Shown here in pieces: positions 25,175-32,324 of a stretch of DNA of 64,000 bases (position 1 is its first letter; every line of letters begins with the position of its first letter). Source of the stretch: Lactobacillus johnsonii (lineage in GTDB: Bacteria > Bacillota > Bacilli > Lactobacillales > Lactobacillaceae). The position numbers and the translations under genes are program-made. The DNA lies in NCBI RefSeq assembly GCF_014058685.1, contig NZ_CP059055.1, forward strand, positions 1,178,001 through 1,242,000, written 5' to 3'. Under the pieces are notes generated by a model, which was given only the letters and a program-made list of their open reading frames with translations, ran no database searches and was not told the origin of the DNA.

Positions 25175-26179
25175 CTATTCTCCTGTCTTTAAGGTTTCCG
25201 GCTTAAGCCCTAAGGCAGCACGTAACTTATTACTAATTCTTTGACATTCTGCTTGACTAACTGACTCGTAAGCAACGCCATTCTCCCAATCACCTTGTCC
25301 CTGAGCATGATCAGTTGTGACATTATCGGTTGCATGACGATAGTTTTGAGCTAACGCAACCATATTATCAAATGTCAAGTTGGTCATCGTTTGCTTAGAG
25401 ATTGAATTTAAGAATTCTTGGTTTACGACCGTCTTGTAAGAAATGGAACTCTTTAATAATGCCATAATTACAAGTCTTTGTCTCTCTTGACGCCCATAAT
25501 CTCCTCGTGGGTCATCATACCGCATTCTACTGAATGCCAAAGCCTTCTTCCCATTCATGTGATAAGTTACGCCCTTAGTGAAGTGATAACCTTCATAATC
25601 AAATGTTAATGGCGACTTAACTGTCACTCCCCCAACTTGATCAATAGCCTTCTCTAATCCTCCCATGTTTACCATTACGTAAGCATCCGTCGGAACATTG
25701 AAGTACTTCTTGATCGTTTTAACAGTTTCATCTACACCACCATAAGTATAGGCTGCGTTAATCTTAGCTGGTGAATAGTCTGGATAATCCGGTAAGTTAA
25801 CTTTCATATCTCGAGGCAAGCTGACAACTGTTGTCTTATTGGTTTTAGGATTGATTACCATCATCATAATGGTATCTGTTCTCCCCTTGTAAGAACGTCC
25901 AAATTCACCTGTATCTGTTCCCAATAAAAGCAGGCTCATTGGCTTCTTATCTTTCAGTGTGTCGCTAACCTTCCGATCACTAATTTCATTACTCATCGGA
26001 TTATACATATTGTTAGTGGCAACATGGATATTGTGCCAAGCGATAATAACCGCAATGATGTCTACTGCTAGGAAGACACCTAATACAATCCAAAAGATAC
26101 GCCAAAACTTTTTACGTCGATGATGACGGTGATGATGTGAGCGATGTCTTAATTCATTATCACTATTCTTATGATCCAT
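25175..26179 (-). CDS. epsA: LytR-CpsA-Psr family protein (EpsA)
   Basis: A 334-residue protein: a basic His-rich cytoplasmic N-terminus (HRSHHHRHHRRKKF), one membrane helix near 28-48 (FWIVLGVFLAVDIIAVIIAW) and an extracellular LCP domain with LLLLGTDTGE, RGRTDTIMM-like KGRTDTIMMMVINP, SLPRDMKVNLP, GKKALAFSRMRYDD and GDYGRQERQR. LCP proteins attach polyisoprenoid-linked polymers to the cell wall, and in eps operons the first gene may also affect expression. The Shine-Dalgarno GAGGA lies 6 nt before the ATG. It is the first gene of the operon, preceded by the promoter region at 26203-26260. Confidence 0.95.
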   Translation of the reverse strand: MDHKNSDNELRHRSHHHRHHRRKKFWRIFWIVLGVFLAVDIIAVIIAWHNIHVATNNMYNPMSNEISDRKVSDTLKDKKPMSLLLLGTDTGEFGRSYKGRTDTIMMMVINPKTNKTTVVSLPRDMKVNLPDYPDYSPAKINAAYTYGGVDETVKTIKKYFNVPTDAYVMVNMGGLEKAIDQVGGVTVKSPLTFDYEGYHFTKGVTYHMNGKKALAFSRMRYDDPRGDYGRQERQRLVIMALLKSSISYKTVVNQEFLNSISKQTMTNLTFDNMVALAQNYRHATDNVTTDHAQGQGDWENGVAYESVSQAECQRISNKLRAALGLKPETLKTGE

Positions 26180-26202
26180 TTTATTCCTCTTTTATTTTTT
26201 GC

Positions 26203-26260
26203 TTTTTAGTAACACTAAAAATCATTATACAAAAAATATATGAAAATTCATAGAAAATTC
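26203..26260 (-). promoter_or_regulatory. eps operon promoter with palindrome and direct repeats
   Basis: On the minus strand a perfect -10 TATAAT (26224-26229) lies 45 nt before epsA. No good -35 is seen, which suggests a need for an activator. A perfect 8-bp inverted repeat (TTTTTAGT-gtt-ACTAAAAA, 26203-26221) covers the predicted start point. Two GAATTTTC direct repeats 11 bp apart (26242-26249, 26253-26260) sit over the -35 region. The functions of these repeats are inferred. Confidence 0.5.
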
Positions 26261-26348
26261 ACAATTAGCATAAAAAAACACATTTATTGAATCAGAACAT
26301 GCTCTAAATAGCGCTCTAACCACCTTCACGTTGATAAGTATACTGGCA

Positions 26349-26357
26349 CCCCCCCCC
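26349..26357. repeat. homopolymeric run of nine C upstream of the eps promoter
   Basis: Nine consecutive C (G on the minus strand) lie in an otherwise AT-rich intergenic region between the sigma-factor stop and the eps promoter, about 90 bp upstream of the direct repeats. It is the only G/C run of this length that I noticed in the window. It may be prone to slippage. Confidence 0.9.
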
Positions 26358-26419
26358 AGAAATCAACCTAACCTCGGCAAAAATACAGTTTTCGTTATTT
26401 AATTTGCTGCGTTTTTTAT

Positions 26420-26902
26420 TTAATTTTTCAAAGCGTTTTTCAATTTAACCATTAAATTCTTCTTTACTCTCTGCAGAGTTCGCCTTGAACATCCCGCCAC
26501 CTCAACCAAATTTGTAATTTCTTTTTGTGCGAGCAAATGTTCAAAAAACACTAGTTTTTCAATTCCATTTAATTCCTTGACTTTATCTTTCAAAATTATT
26601 AAGTTATCCCATTCAATTTTTTCCTTCTTTAATTCAAGCTCGTTATTTATCTCTTCGCTTCTTTCTTCTCGGCGTTGAACCTTTCTTAATTCATCTAACG
26701 TATGCCAAAGAATCTTCTTAAAGACAAGCCGATCAATATCGTGGTCCTGACTATTCTCAAGCATCCCCGCATAAATCAAAACTCCATCCTGGACCAAGTC
26801 CGCATACTCTTGATAATCTTTCCTCACGCCAGCAGCCTTAATTGCTCCGCAAACCAAGCGGCGATTTTCCCAGGCTTTAATAAAATTCTCTTCTTTAATC
26901 AT
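26420..26902 (-). CDS. small sigma-70-family factor (SigH/ComX-like)
   Basis: A 160-residue protein with the layout of compact sigma factors. A region 2-like part reads LVQDGVLIYAGML then RLVFKKILWHTLDELRKVQR (about 35-80). An acidic/charged linker follows. The C-terminal region 4-like helix-turn-helix is EITNLVEVAGCSRRTLQRVK (about 130-149). The Shine-Dalgarno AAAGGA is 8 nt before the ATG. The family resemblance is to ComX/SigH-like factors of lactobacilli that drive late competence genes; the exact regulon is unknown. It is transcribed toward epsA, with no convincing terminator in the 240 nt between, so read-through into eps is possible. Confidence 0.7.
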   Translation of the reverse strand: MIKEENFIKAWENRRLVCGAIKAAGVRKDYQEYADLVQDGVLIYAGMLENSQDHDIDRLVFKKILWHTLDELRKVQRREERSEEINNELELKKEKIEWDNLIILKDKVKELNGIEKLVFFEHLLAQKEITNLVEVAGCSRRTLQRVKKNLMVKLKNALKN

Positions 26903-26939
26903 GTGACCATTCCTTTAAGTAATGTCACAAGCGCTTGTG
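26903..26939 (-). promoter_or_regulatory. two overlapping inverted repeats in the sigma-factor leader
   Basis: A perfect 14-bp palindrome CACAAGCGCTTGTG (26926-26939) is directly followed, on the minus strand, by GTGACATT ... AATGGTCAC (26903-26928). That second hairpin encloses the Shine-Dalgarno AAAGGA in its loop and ends at the ATG. The two share GTG (26926-26928), so as RNA they are mutually exclusive; as DNA the palindrome could be an operator. Confidence 0.5.
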
Positions 26940-27079
26940 CAGATATTAGACTATCAGGAACGCAATTTTTCTAAAATCCAAGACCGTCCCCTACAAAAAG
27001 CATGCTACACTGCGATTCTTATTTTTCTCTCTTCACTCTTTTTTCTTTTTATCTCTTTATTCTTCACGGTATTTCTTGT

Positions 27080-27108
27080 AAAGAAAAAGCACGCTTTTTA
27101 AGCGTGCT
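27080..27108 (-). terminator. intrinsic terminator of ComK-like gene
   Basis: The minus-strand stem AGCACGCTT/AAGCGTGCT with a 3-nt loop is followed by TTTTTCTTT. The stem overlaps the stop codon at 27107. The remaining stretch to the sigma-factor gene (26940-27079) holds no gene. Confidence 0.85.
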
Positions 27109-27958
27109 ACAGAATTGATTTTATTCTTCTAGATAATCGATAAATCAAATTATGGTCATTTATCTGCCAATCTTTGATATCAAAAAAGTCAGCACAGTGT
27201 CGACCATAATTTCGATGAAATTCTTCAATTGCTTCTTCAGCAAGTTCAGTTAAATTTAAGGCATTTTGAATCTTAGTTAAGTAAAAGTATTCTTGGTTAG
27301 CTACTAGACTATTCTTTCTGCACTTACATAAGTTCAAATGAAAACCATGCGACTTAGCGTAGCCTACTAGCATTTGTCCTAAAACATGATTATGGGTAAT
27401 TGCTTCTCCCAGTCGCTTATACATGTTCGGTGCACAGTCTTCAAACTCAAAGTTATAACTATAACCATTCTCTTGATAGGAAAAAGTAACGCGACCATTT
27501 TCTTGTTGTACCGTCTGCATATGATGTAAGCCAATCCAAGAAGTATGCTTTTCTGAATGGGCTCGAAGTGAAAAGTAGGCAATTTCGCCTAAAGAAATTG
27601 TATGACGGTAGTAAAAGCCCAGTTCTTTTTGTAGTTTCTTTTGTAAAACTGCTCCTAAAATCAGCTTGTGCTTCAAAAGATGGTTAATTAGCTGGCGGCT
27701 ATTTTTTTGGCATAAAATAATACCAGCTCTTTTATCAAAAATTACCGACTGGTATTTACCCTTAATGGGATTAGTATGGAAGTCATACAAGGCGACCATA
27801 TTCTCATTTAGTTCATAATCTGGTGCTTCTGACACAAAGGGGAGAAGATTGCCACTGATATTGTTATCTAACCTTTGCTTAATGCAGTCTTTAGACCAAG
27901 TATTTAAGTCTTCACTAGTTGGTAAACCAATGTTAAAAAGATTTAGTTTATTATTCAT
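27107..27958 (-). CDS. ComK-family competence regulator-like protein
   Basis: The ATG at 27958 has GGAG 6 nt upstream; an ATG at 27964 abuts the GGAG and is unlikely. The protein is about 283 residues, longer than the roughly 190 of Bacillus ComK. In order it shows YELNENMVALYDF, a KYQSVIFDKRAGIIL segment, then SLGEIAYFSLRAHSEKHTSW, IGLHHMQTVQ and VTFSYQENGYSYNF. These parallel ComK's YEVNGATIAVL, SKIIEKDCVFYV, NQIFLFPTLS...CGWISHVHVK and VTFSNGKTMEL. The alignment is by eye. The C-terminal approximately 90 residues (CKCRKNS.., EEFHRNYGRHCADFFDI) are an added part. It is monocistronic and lies just upstream of the sigma-factor gene. Confidence 0.6.
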   Translation of the reverse strand: MNNKLNLFNIGLPTSEDLNTWSKDCIKQRLDNNISGNLLPFVSEAPDYELNENMVALYDFHTNPIKGKYQSVIFDKRAGIILCQKNSRQLINHLLKHKLILGAVLQKKLQKELGFYYRHTISLGEIAYFSLRAHSEKHTSWIGLHHMQTVQQENGRVTFSYQENGYSYNFEFEDCAPNMYKRLGEAITHNHVLGQMLVGYAKSHGFHLNLCKCRKNSLVANQEYFYLTKIQNALNLTELAEEAIEEFHRNYGRHCADFFDIKDWQINDHNLIYRLSRRIKSIL

Positions 27959-28027
27959 TGTCATCTCCTTTTTCTATTAAATAACATTTTTATTCAATAA
28001 TATAATAATACCAAAAAATCACTATAT

Positions 28028-28061
28028 AAAAAAGGTCCTACACCTATAAAAGTGTAGGACC
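28028..28061 (-). terminator. intrinsic terminator of DsbA-like gene
   Basis: The minus-strand perfect 10-bp stem GGTCCTACAC/GTGTAGGACC is followed by TTTTTT, just after the stop at 28078. Confidence 0.88.
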
Positions 28062-28077
28062 TAATTAAATAACTTTT

Positions 28078-28743
28078 TTAGAAGTTTAAAAATTCATCTG
28101 GCTTCATCCCAAAGCCTGCTCCAATGACAGTTTTGAAGGTTGAAACATCTTGAACACCATCAAATTGCTGACCATTAATTAAAAAGTATGGTACAGATTC
28201 AACTCCGCGACTTTCTAAGTCAGCTTCTTCTTGCATAACTACATCTTGATATGCATTAGAATCTAGAATCTTCTTAACTTCTTCGGTATCTAGCTTATTC
28301 TTCTTTGCAACATCTAATAATACCTTATGGTCTGCTAATTCCTTATTTTCAGTAAAGTAAGCATAGAATAAATCATCAGCTAGATTTTCAATTAGCTTAG
28401 AATCGTGATAAGTTGCCTTAGCCCATTGAACCATCCGGTGAGCATCCATCGTATTTGTGTTATAAGCAGTTGCTTCATTAATTGTTAGGCCAACTGCCTT
28501 ACCCATTGCCTTAGCATGATCATAGGCTGCATTTGCTTTAGCTAAAGGAATTGCCTTTTCATAAGCTAAGAGGACTGCATTAGTTTGCTTAGTTGACTTA
28601 GGAGCATCTAGATCAATTTGAAAAGCATTCAAGTCATATTCAATCTTATCTTGAACACCTAACTCTTCAATTGCCTTTTGTAAGTTAGTTTCACCAATGT
28701 AGCAGTAAGGACATGCATAATCGCCCCAAATTGAAATTTTCAT
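28078..28743 (-). CDS. DsbA-family oxidoreductase (FrnE-like)
   Basis: A 221-residue cytoplasmic thioredoxin-fold protein of the FrnE/DsbA type. The active site C11-P-Y-C14 is in IWGDYACPYCYIGETNLQKA, the long helical insert spans about 60-165, and the C-terminal ESRGVESVPYFLINGQQFDG carries the cis-proline (VP) loop that completes the fold. There is no signal peptide, so it acts inside the cell on thiol redox substrates that are not known. A paralogue with a modified active site lies at 30849-31499. It is monocistronic with its own terminator. Confidence 0.9.
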   Translation of the reverse strand: MKISIWGDYACPYCYIGETNLQKAIEELGVQDKIEYDLNAFQIDLDAPKSTKQTNAVLLAYEKAIPLAKANAAYDHAKAMGKAVGLTINEATAYNTNTMDAHRMVQWAKATYHDSKLIENLADDLFYAYFTENKELADHKVLLDVAKKNKLDTEEVKKILDSNAYQDVVMQEEADLESRGVESVPYFLINGQQFDGVQDVSTFKTVIGAGFGMKPDEFLNF

Positions 28744-28810
28744 TTTTCAACTCTTCTTTCTCTTATTACACTCTCACCTCTACAATAGAAACTTTATCCG
28801 TATAAAGCAA

Positions 28811-30079
28811 CTATTTTCGCTTACGTTTTAAGTCTTCTTTAGTTGCAACTAAGTCAATTATTTTCTTTGGTGCTAGATTTGGATACATATGAGTAAGGTA
28901 AGCTAATAATTCAACGAAGTTTAGTAAGTAACTCGTCAAATTATTGTCTTTCATCATCCCACCAGTGAAATTATTGTCTTTAATATTTGCAAACATGTAA
29001 AAATCACGGACTGTATCCATATTTTGATAAGTTACTAGCTCACTGAAAATGTCATTAATTTCTTTTCGAATTTCTTGACCATCAGTCACCTCTCGTTTCA
29101 CTGGTAAGTCAATTGCATACGCAGAATCCTTTCCATGAGCTAAATCAAGATAAGACTTTCTCTCAAGCATCATATCGCTAATTTCTTTAAACTTTTCATC
29201 AGTAAAGTCCATATTTACTTCTAGACTAGTTAAATATCCAGCTAGTGCTTCTACTAAATCATCTTCTGTCTTAAAGGATGGCGTTAGTACATAAACATAG
29301 CGGTCTGTTCTCACAAATAGAAGAAAGTACGTCAAATCTAAATGTTGCAAGTTTCTACTATATTTAATTAGTTCTTTTTCAAAGCGATAACCTTCAGGAT
29401 TCTCTAAATCAAATTGGCCACCCTGATAAGGAGCCCGATATATTTGCCAAAAGTCTTCTACATTGAAGCCATCAATATTTCGATCTTCAAAAGCAGCTTT
29501 ATTGAGTAATTTAGCTTCACTAGGACGCTTGTTTTCTAAATCTTTTATTAGAGCTAAAGGATTAAGAATATTGCGGTTTGCATATTCCATGAGCATCACT
29601 TGAATATCATGATAAGTCGACATATTTTGATCACTAGTATCATGGAAGAAAACATCCCCTAACTGGTCAGTATAATTAACGACCAAGACATAGTCACCAA
29701 TCTCTTTTTCACTAGCTAGTTCTTCAGCTAAATCAATGATATCTTCTACTCGGGTTTCTAGTTGCTTAAGCTTATCATCAGTAATCTCTTGACTAGGGCG
29801 CTTGAGCTTTCTCATCGCATGTACTTTAAATAGGTCACTTTCTAAATCGCCCTTTAATACATCAATGAACTCATAATAATCTAGATCAAGTCTTTGAACG
29901 AAAGTCCCAATTAACCTAAAAACAATCCCCTCAGCTCGCGCTGGTTGATAAGAGCGGCGTAAATTATCACTAATAAAAGTTTCTTCAAAGTCCGGTGTCT
30001 GTACTACCACTGCCAGGTCCATTGTATTTGGTGTTTCATACACCTTATCAAGCAGTTCTTTCATTTTATTACTTAACAT
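28811..30079 (-). CDS. conserved hypothetical protein, 422 residues
   Basis: A large acidic soluble protein. I recognise no family. It has no signal peptide or membrane helix and starts MLSNKMKELLDKVYETPNTM. Many short charged helices are seen, with no clear nucleotide-binding or metal motif. Segments such as LAVVVQTPDFEETFISDNLR and YFLLFVRTDRYVYVLTPSFK suggest alternating beta structure. Codon use is like neighbouring core genes, so it is probably a resident lactobacillar gene rather than an import. It stands alone, about 70 nt from the DsbA-like gene downstream. Confidence 0.75.
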   Translation of the reverse strand: MLSNKMKELLDKVYETPNTMDLAVVVQTPDFEETFISDNLRRSYQPARAEGIVFRLIGTFVQRLDLDYYEFIDVLKGDLESDLFKVHAMRKLKRPSQEITDDKLKQLETRVEDIIDLAEELASEKEIGDYVLVVNYTDQLGDVFFHDTSDQNMSTYHDIQVMLMEYANRNILNPLALIKDLENKRPSEAKLLNKAAFEDRNIDGFNVEDFWQIYRAPYQGGQFDLENPEGYRFEKELIKYSRNLQHLDLTYFLLFVRTDRYVYVLTPSFKTEDDLVEALAGYLTSLEVNMDFTDEKFKEISDMMLERKSYLDLAHGKDSAYAIDLPVKREVTDGQEIRKEINDIFSELVTYQNMDTVRDFYMFANIKDNNFTGGMMKDNNLTSYLLNFVELLAYLTHMYPNLAPKKIIDLVATKEDLKRKRK

Positions 30080-30144
30080 TTTTATACCCTACCTATTCCA
30101 ATCATCTCACTTTTCATCTATTATACGGATATTTATTTTTAGAA

Positions 30145-30172
30145 ACAAAAAGTCTGCAAAGAAGCAGACCTT
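30145..30172 (-). terminator. intrinsic terminator of lipoprotein gene
   Basis: The minus-strand AAGGTCTGC/GCAGACTTT stem (one G.T pair) is followed by a T run, immediately after the stop at 30176. Confidence 0.8.
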
Positions 30173-30175
30173 AAG

Positions 30176-30709
30176 TTAGATATTTTCACCATACATAATG
30201 TTTGAAAAGCTACCATTTAATGACTTGTCTTGACTGACATGTAAGTTAACAACGTTTCCCTTACCAGACTCATCTACCAAAACAATTGGTTTTTGCTTGT
30301 GCCAGCAAAAGAGAAAAGTCTTATGTTGTCCATCTTTAGTTAAGTCATGATTATAGATAGCCAAGACGTCATAATCATAATGATGTTCGCCTTGTGGACT
30401 CCAGCCAATGCTTATCTTTTTACCATTTAACTTAAAAGTATCTTTTTTAAAGGCATCTGGGTAAACACGATTTGCTGAAGTAGAAAGCTTGTTTTTACCA
30501 TCATATTTAGTATAGGTTTGGCTCTTCTTTTTACCGTACTTATCCATTTCCTTAGCTAGTTTTTGATCTTTTTTCTTATCCCAGTGCTTCTTTTGAGTAG
30601 TCTTTGAACTCTTAGCGCTACTATTATTAGTTGAATTAGAGTTATTTGAACAGCCGCTTGCTCCTACTAAGCTGAGAGCAATCACACTCATTAATAATAT
30701 TTTCTTCAT
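30176..30709 (-). CDS. predicted lipoprotein
   Basis: A 177-residue protein with a classic lipoprotein signal: MKKILLMSVIALSLVGASGC, lipobox VGASGC with the lipidated Cys at position 20. A Ser/Asn-rich linker follows (SNNSNSTNNSSAKSS), then a basic region (KKHWDKKKDQKLAKEMDKYG) and a small globular domain (ISIGWSPQGEHHYDYDVLAI to the C-terminus). The domain resembles the DUF4767-type lipoproteins found in lactobacilli (impression only). It is exported and anchored to the outer face of the membrane. The function is unknown. It is flanked by its own terminator. Confidence 0.85.
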   Translation of the reverse strand: MKKILLMSVIALSLVGASGCSNNSNSTNNSSAKSSKTTQKKHWDKKKDQKLAKEMDKYGKKKSQTYTKYDGKNKLSTSANRVYPDAFKKDTFKLNGKKISIGWSPQGEHHYDYDVLAIYNHDLTKDGQHKTFLFCWHKQKPIVLVDESGKGNVVNLHVSQDKSLNGSFSNIMYGENI

Positions 30710-30781
30710 AAATATGTCTCCTTTTCTTCCATTCTTATCCTACCATTAAATTTCAACTTTAGAACCTATTTAATCTTGAAT

Positions 30782-30819
30782 AAAAAAGGTGTAATTTCAC
30801 TTTTTATGCGAAATTACAC
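30782..30819 (-). terminator. intrinsic terminator of second DsbA-like gene
   Basis: The minus-strand 10-bp stem GTGTAATTTC/GAAATTACAC with an 11-nt loop is followed by CTTTTTTA, after the stop at 30849. Confidence 0.85.
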
Positions 30820-30848
30820 TTTGAATAGAAGAAATTTAGTAATAGAGC

Positions 30849-31499
30849 TTATTTTACCTTCTGATATATTAAATTGTTAATTGCTTCAATTAAAGCTTCT
30901 TTAGTAGGCACACCTTCATCATGATAATGGCCAATTTCAAAGTATGGCACTGCATCCGCATTTCGATTGGCTAAGTCATTTTCATCTTCGATAACTACGT
31001 CCTTATATTCTTCACTAGTAAGAATTTTCTTTGCAGATGAGTCATCCAACCCAGCGTCTTTTGCCAATTTTACTAAGACGTCGTTATCAGCAATATTTTG
31101 ATTTTCAACAAAATAAGCTTTAAAGATTGCGTTAATTAACTGGGCTGTCTTTTTATTACTCTGTGTATCATTAGCCCATTTAGTTAAACGCAATGCCTTC
31201 ATCGTATTGACTGGAAGTGTATTTGCATAATTAATTGTTAAGCCAGCATCTCTAGCTTGTTCAGTAATATTTTGAAATCTTTCATGAAGTTGCTTTTGGG
31301 TTAAACCATCTTTCTGCATCAACTTCTCTCCTCGCGTTTGAGTTGGATTTTCCGCAGCAGTTGGATCAATTTGAAAAGCGCGAAAGTTATAATCTAACTT
31401 GTTTTGATCAATTCCTACTACCTTAACTGCCTCAGTTAGCTTATGAAAAGCAATATAACAAAATGGAGATGCATAATCCATCCAAAAACTCATTCTCAT
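30849..31499 (-). CDS. DsbA-family (FrnE-like) paralogue with SxxC active site
   Basis: 216 residues, collinear with the gene at 28078-28743. The active-site segment reads FWMDYASPFCYIAFHKLTEA, so the first cysteine of CxxC is serine (S11-P-F-C14) while the second is kept. The cis-proline loop NRNADAVPYFEIGHYHDEG is present. Loss of the N-terminal Cys would abolish the classical disulfide exchange cycle, leaving a monothiol or glutathione-transferase-like chemistry, or a binding role. It is preceded by a 56-codon gene with 18 nt between, and followed by its own terminator. Confidence 0.88.
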   Translation of the reverse strand: MRMSFWMDYASPFCYIAFHKLTEAVKVVGIDQNKLDYNFRAFQIDPTAAENPTQTRGEKLMQKDGLTQKQLHERFQNITEQARDAGLTINYANTLPVNTMKALRLTKWANDTQSNKKTAQLINAIFKAYFVENQNIADNDVLVKLAKDAGLDDSSAKKILTSEEYKDVVIEDENDLANRNADAVPYFEIGHYHDEGVPTKEALIEAINNLIYQKVK

Positions 31500-31517
31500 A
31501 GTATGCCTACTTTCCGG

Positions 31518-31688
31518 TTATTTAGTAGCTTCTTTAATCAAAGCCTTCAAATCATCATCAGAAAAGTCTTTACCGTATTTATTTTGTAATTCTTCTAAAA
31601 TAAAGCCATTGTCACGATTACGGTGAATCATTTCACGAACGTCTTTCATAATAGCTTCTTTTTCACGATCAAATGTTGGAACTGTCAT
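31518..31688 (-). CDS. small hypothetical protein, 56 residues
   Basis: The ATG at 31688 has AAAGAAGG 8 nt upstream and runs to TAA at 31518. The product begins MTVPTFDREKEAIMKDVREM and ends DDDLKALIKEATK; it is highly charged and fully helical in appearance, without membrane segment. Lengths and spacing (18 nt to the DsbA-like paralogue) indicate an operon. The function is unknown; the compact helix-turn-helix-like spacing (MIHRNRDNGFILEELQNKYG) could be a small DNA- or protein-binding domain. Confidence 0.75.
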   Translation of the reverse strand: MTVPTFDREKEAIMKDVREMIHRNRDNGFILEELQNKYGKDFSDDDLKALIKEATK

Positions 31689-31774
31689 AATTACAGCCTT
31701 CTTTCATATATAATCCGCTTTCACTTTTTATTGTATGAGCTTAAAGGCAGAATGACAAAAATTTAGTCTTAATA

Positions 31775-31809
31775 TAATAAAAAGATAGTCTTACCATAAG
31801 ACTATCTTT
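31775..31809 (-). terminator. intrinsic terminator of phosphatase/membrane-protein operon
   Basis: The minus-strand perfect 13-bp stem AAAGATAGTCTTA/TAAGACTATCTTT with a 3-nt loop is followed by TTATT. The stem overlaps the stop region at 31809. Confidence 0.82.
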
Positions 31810-32324
31810 TATAAATCGTGTTGATATTTCTTCAATAAAACAACCGCAATCCAAATTGAAATAAACGATGGCAAAATGATTACTACTAGTAAATCCGGAT
31901 TGAGGATACGAACTGTTTTTATCATTTTAGTAATTGTATGGATCTTAGCAATGTTATTGAAGATCGATTGATAAACTGTAACATAAATCAATGCCCATTG
32001 AATACAATATTCAATTAAAGTTAGAGTTATTTCTGAAATTGGATGATATTTATTAAATCTCTTTAAGCCTTCATATAGTAGAAGACCTGATAAAATTACC
32101 AAAGCTGCTAGGAGCAAGAAGAGATTCCCTAGTTCCATATCATGAATTCGGTCAATAAAGAGAGCCGCAAATCCAAAGAAGATTGAGAAATTAATTGTAC
32201 TTAGCAGTAACAATACTAAAAACAGAATAATCGCTCTCAGAAAATAAAAACGATGTTTAGAAGTAAAAATATATCCTGATACGACTATCGCTAAAATAAC
32301 CAGGAAGATTGGTAAAACTTGCAT
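31809..32324 (-). CDS. hypothetical membrane protein
   Basis: A 171-residue protein with five hydrophobic spans: about 2-20 (LPIFLVILAIVVSGYIF), 30-60 (AIILFLVLLLLSTINFSIFF), 78-98 (FLLLAALVILSGLLL), 110-128 and 145-165 (LLVVIILPSFISIWIAVVLL). No family is recognised. Its start overlaps the stop of the tyrosine phosphatase gene by one base, so the two are translationally coupled and probably functionally linked, but the link is unknown. Confidence 0.7.
   Translation of the reverse strand: MQVLPIFLVILAIVVSGYIFTSKHRFYFLRAIILFLVLLLLSTINFSIFFGFAALFIDRIHDMELGNLFLLLAALVILSGLLLYEGLKRFNKYHPISEITLTLIEYCIQWALIYVTVYQSIFNNIAKIHTITKMIKTVRILNPDLLVVIILPSFISIWIAVVLLKKYQHDL

Noticed and set aside
26280-26419. 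Intrinsic terminator after the sigma-factor gene
   Set aside because: No stem followed by a T run was found on the minus strand; possible read-through is noted instead.
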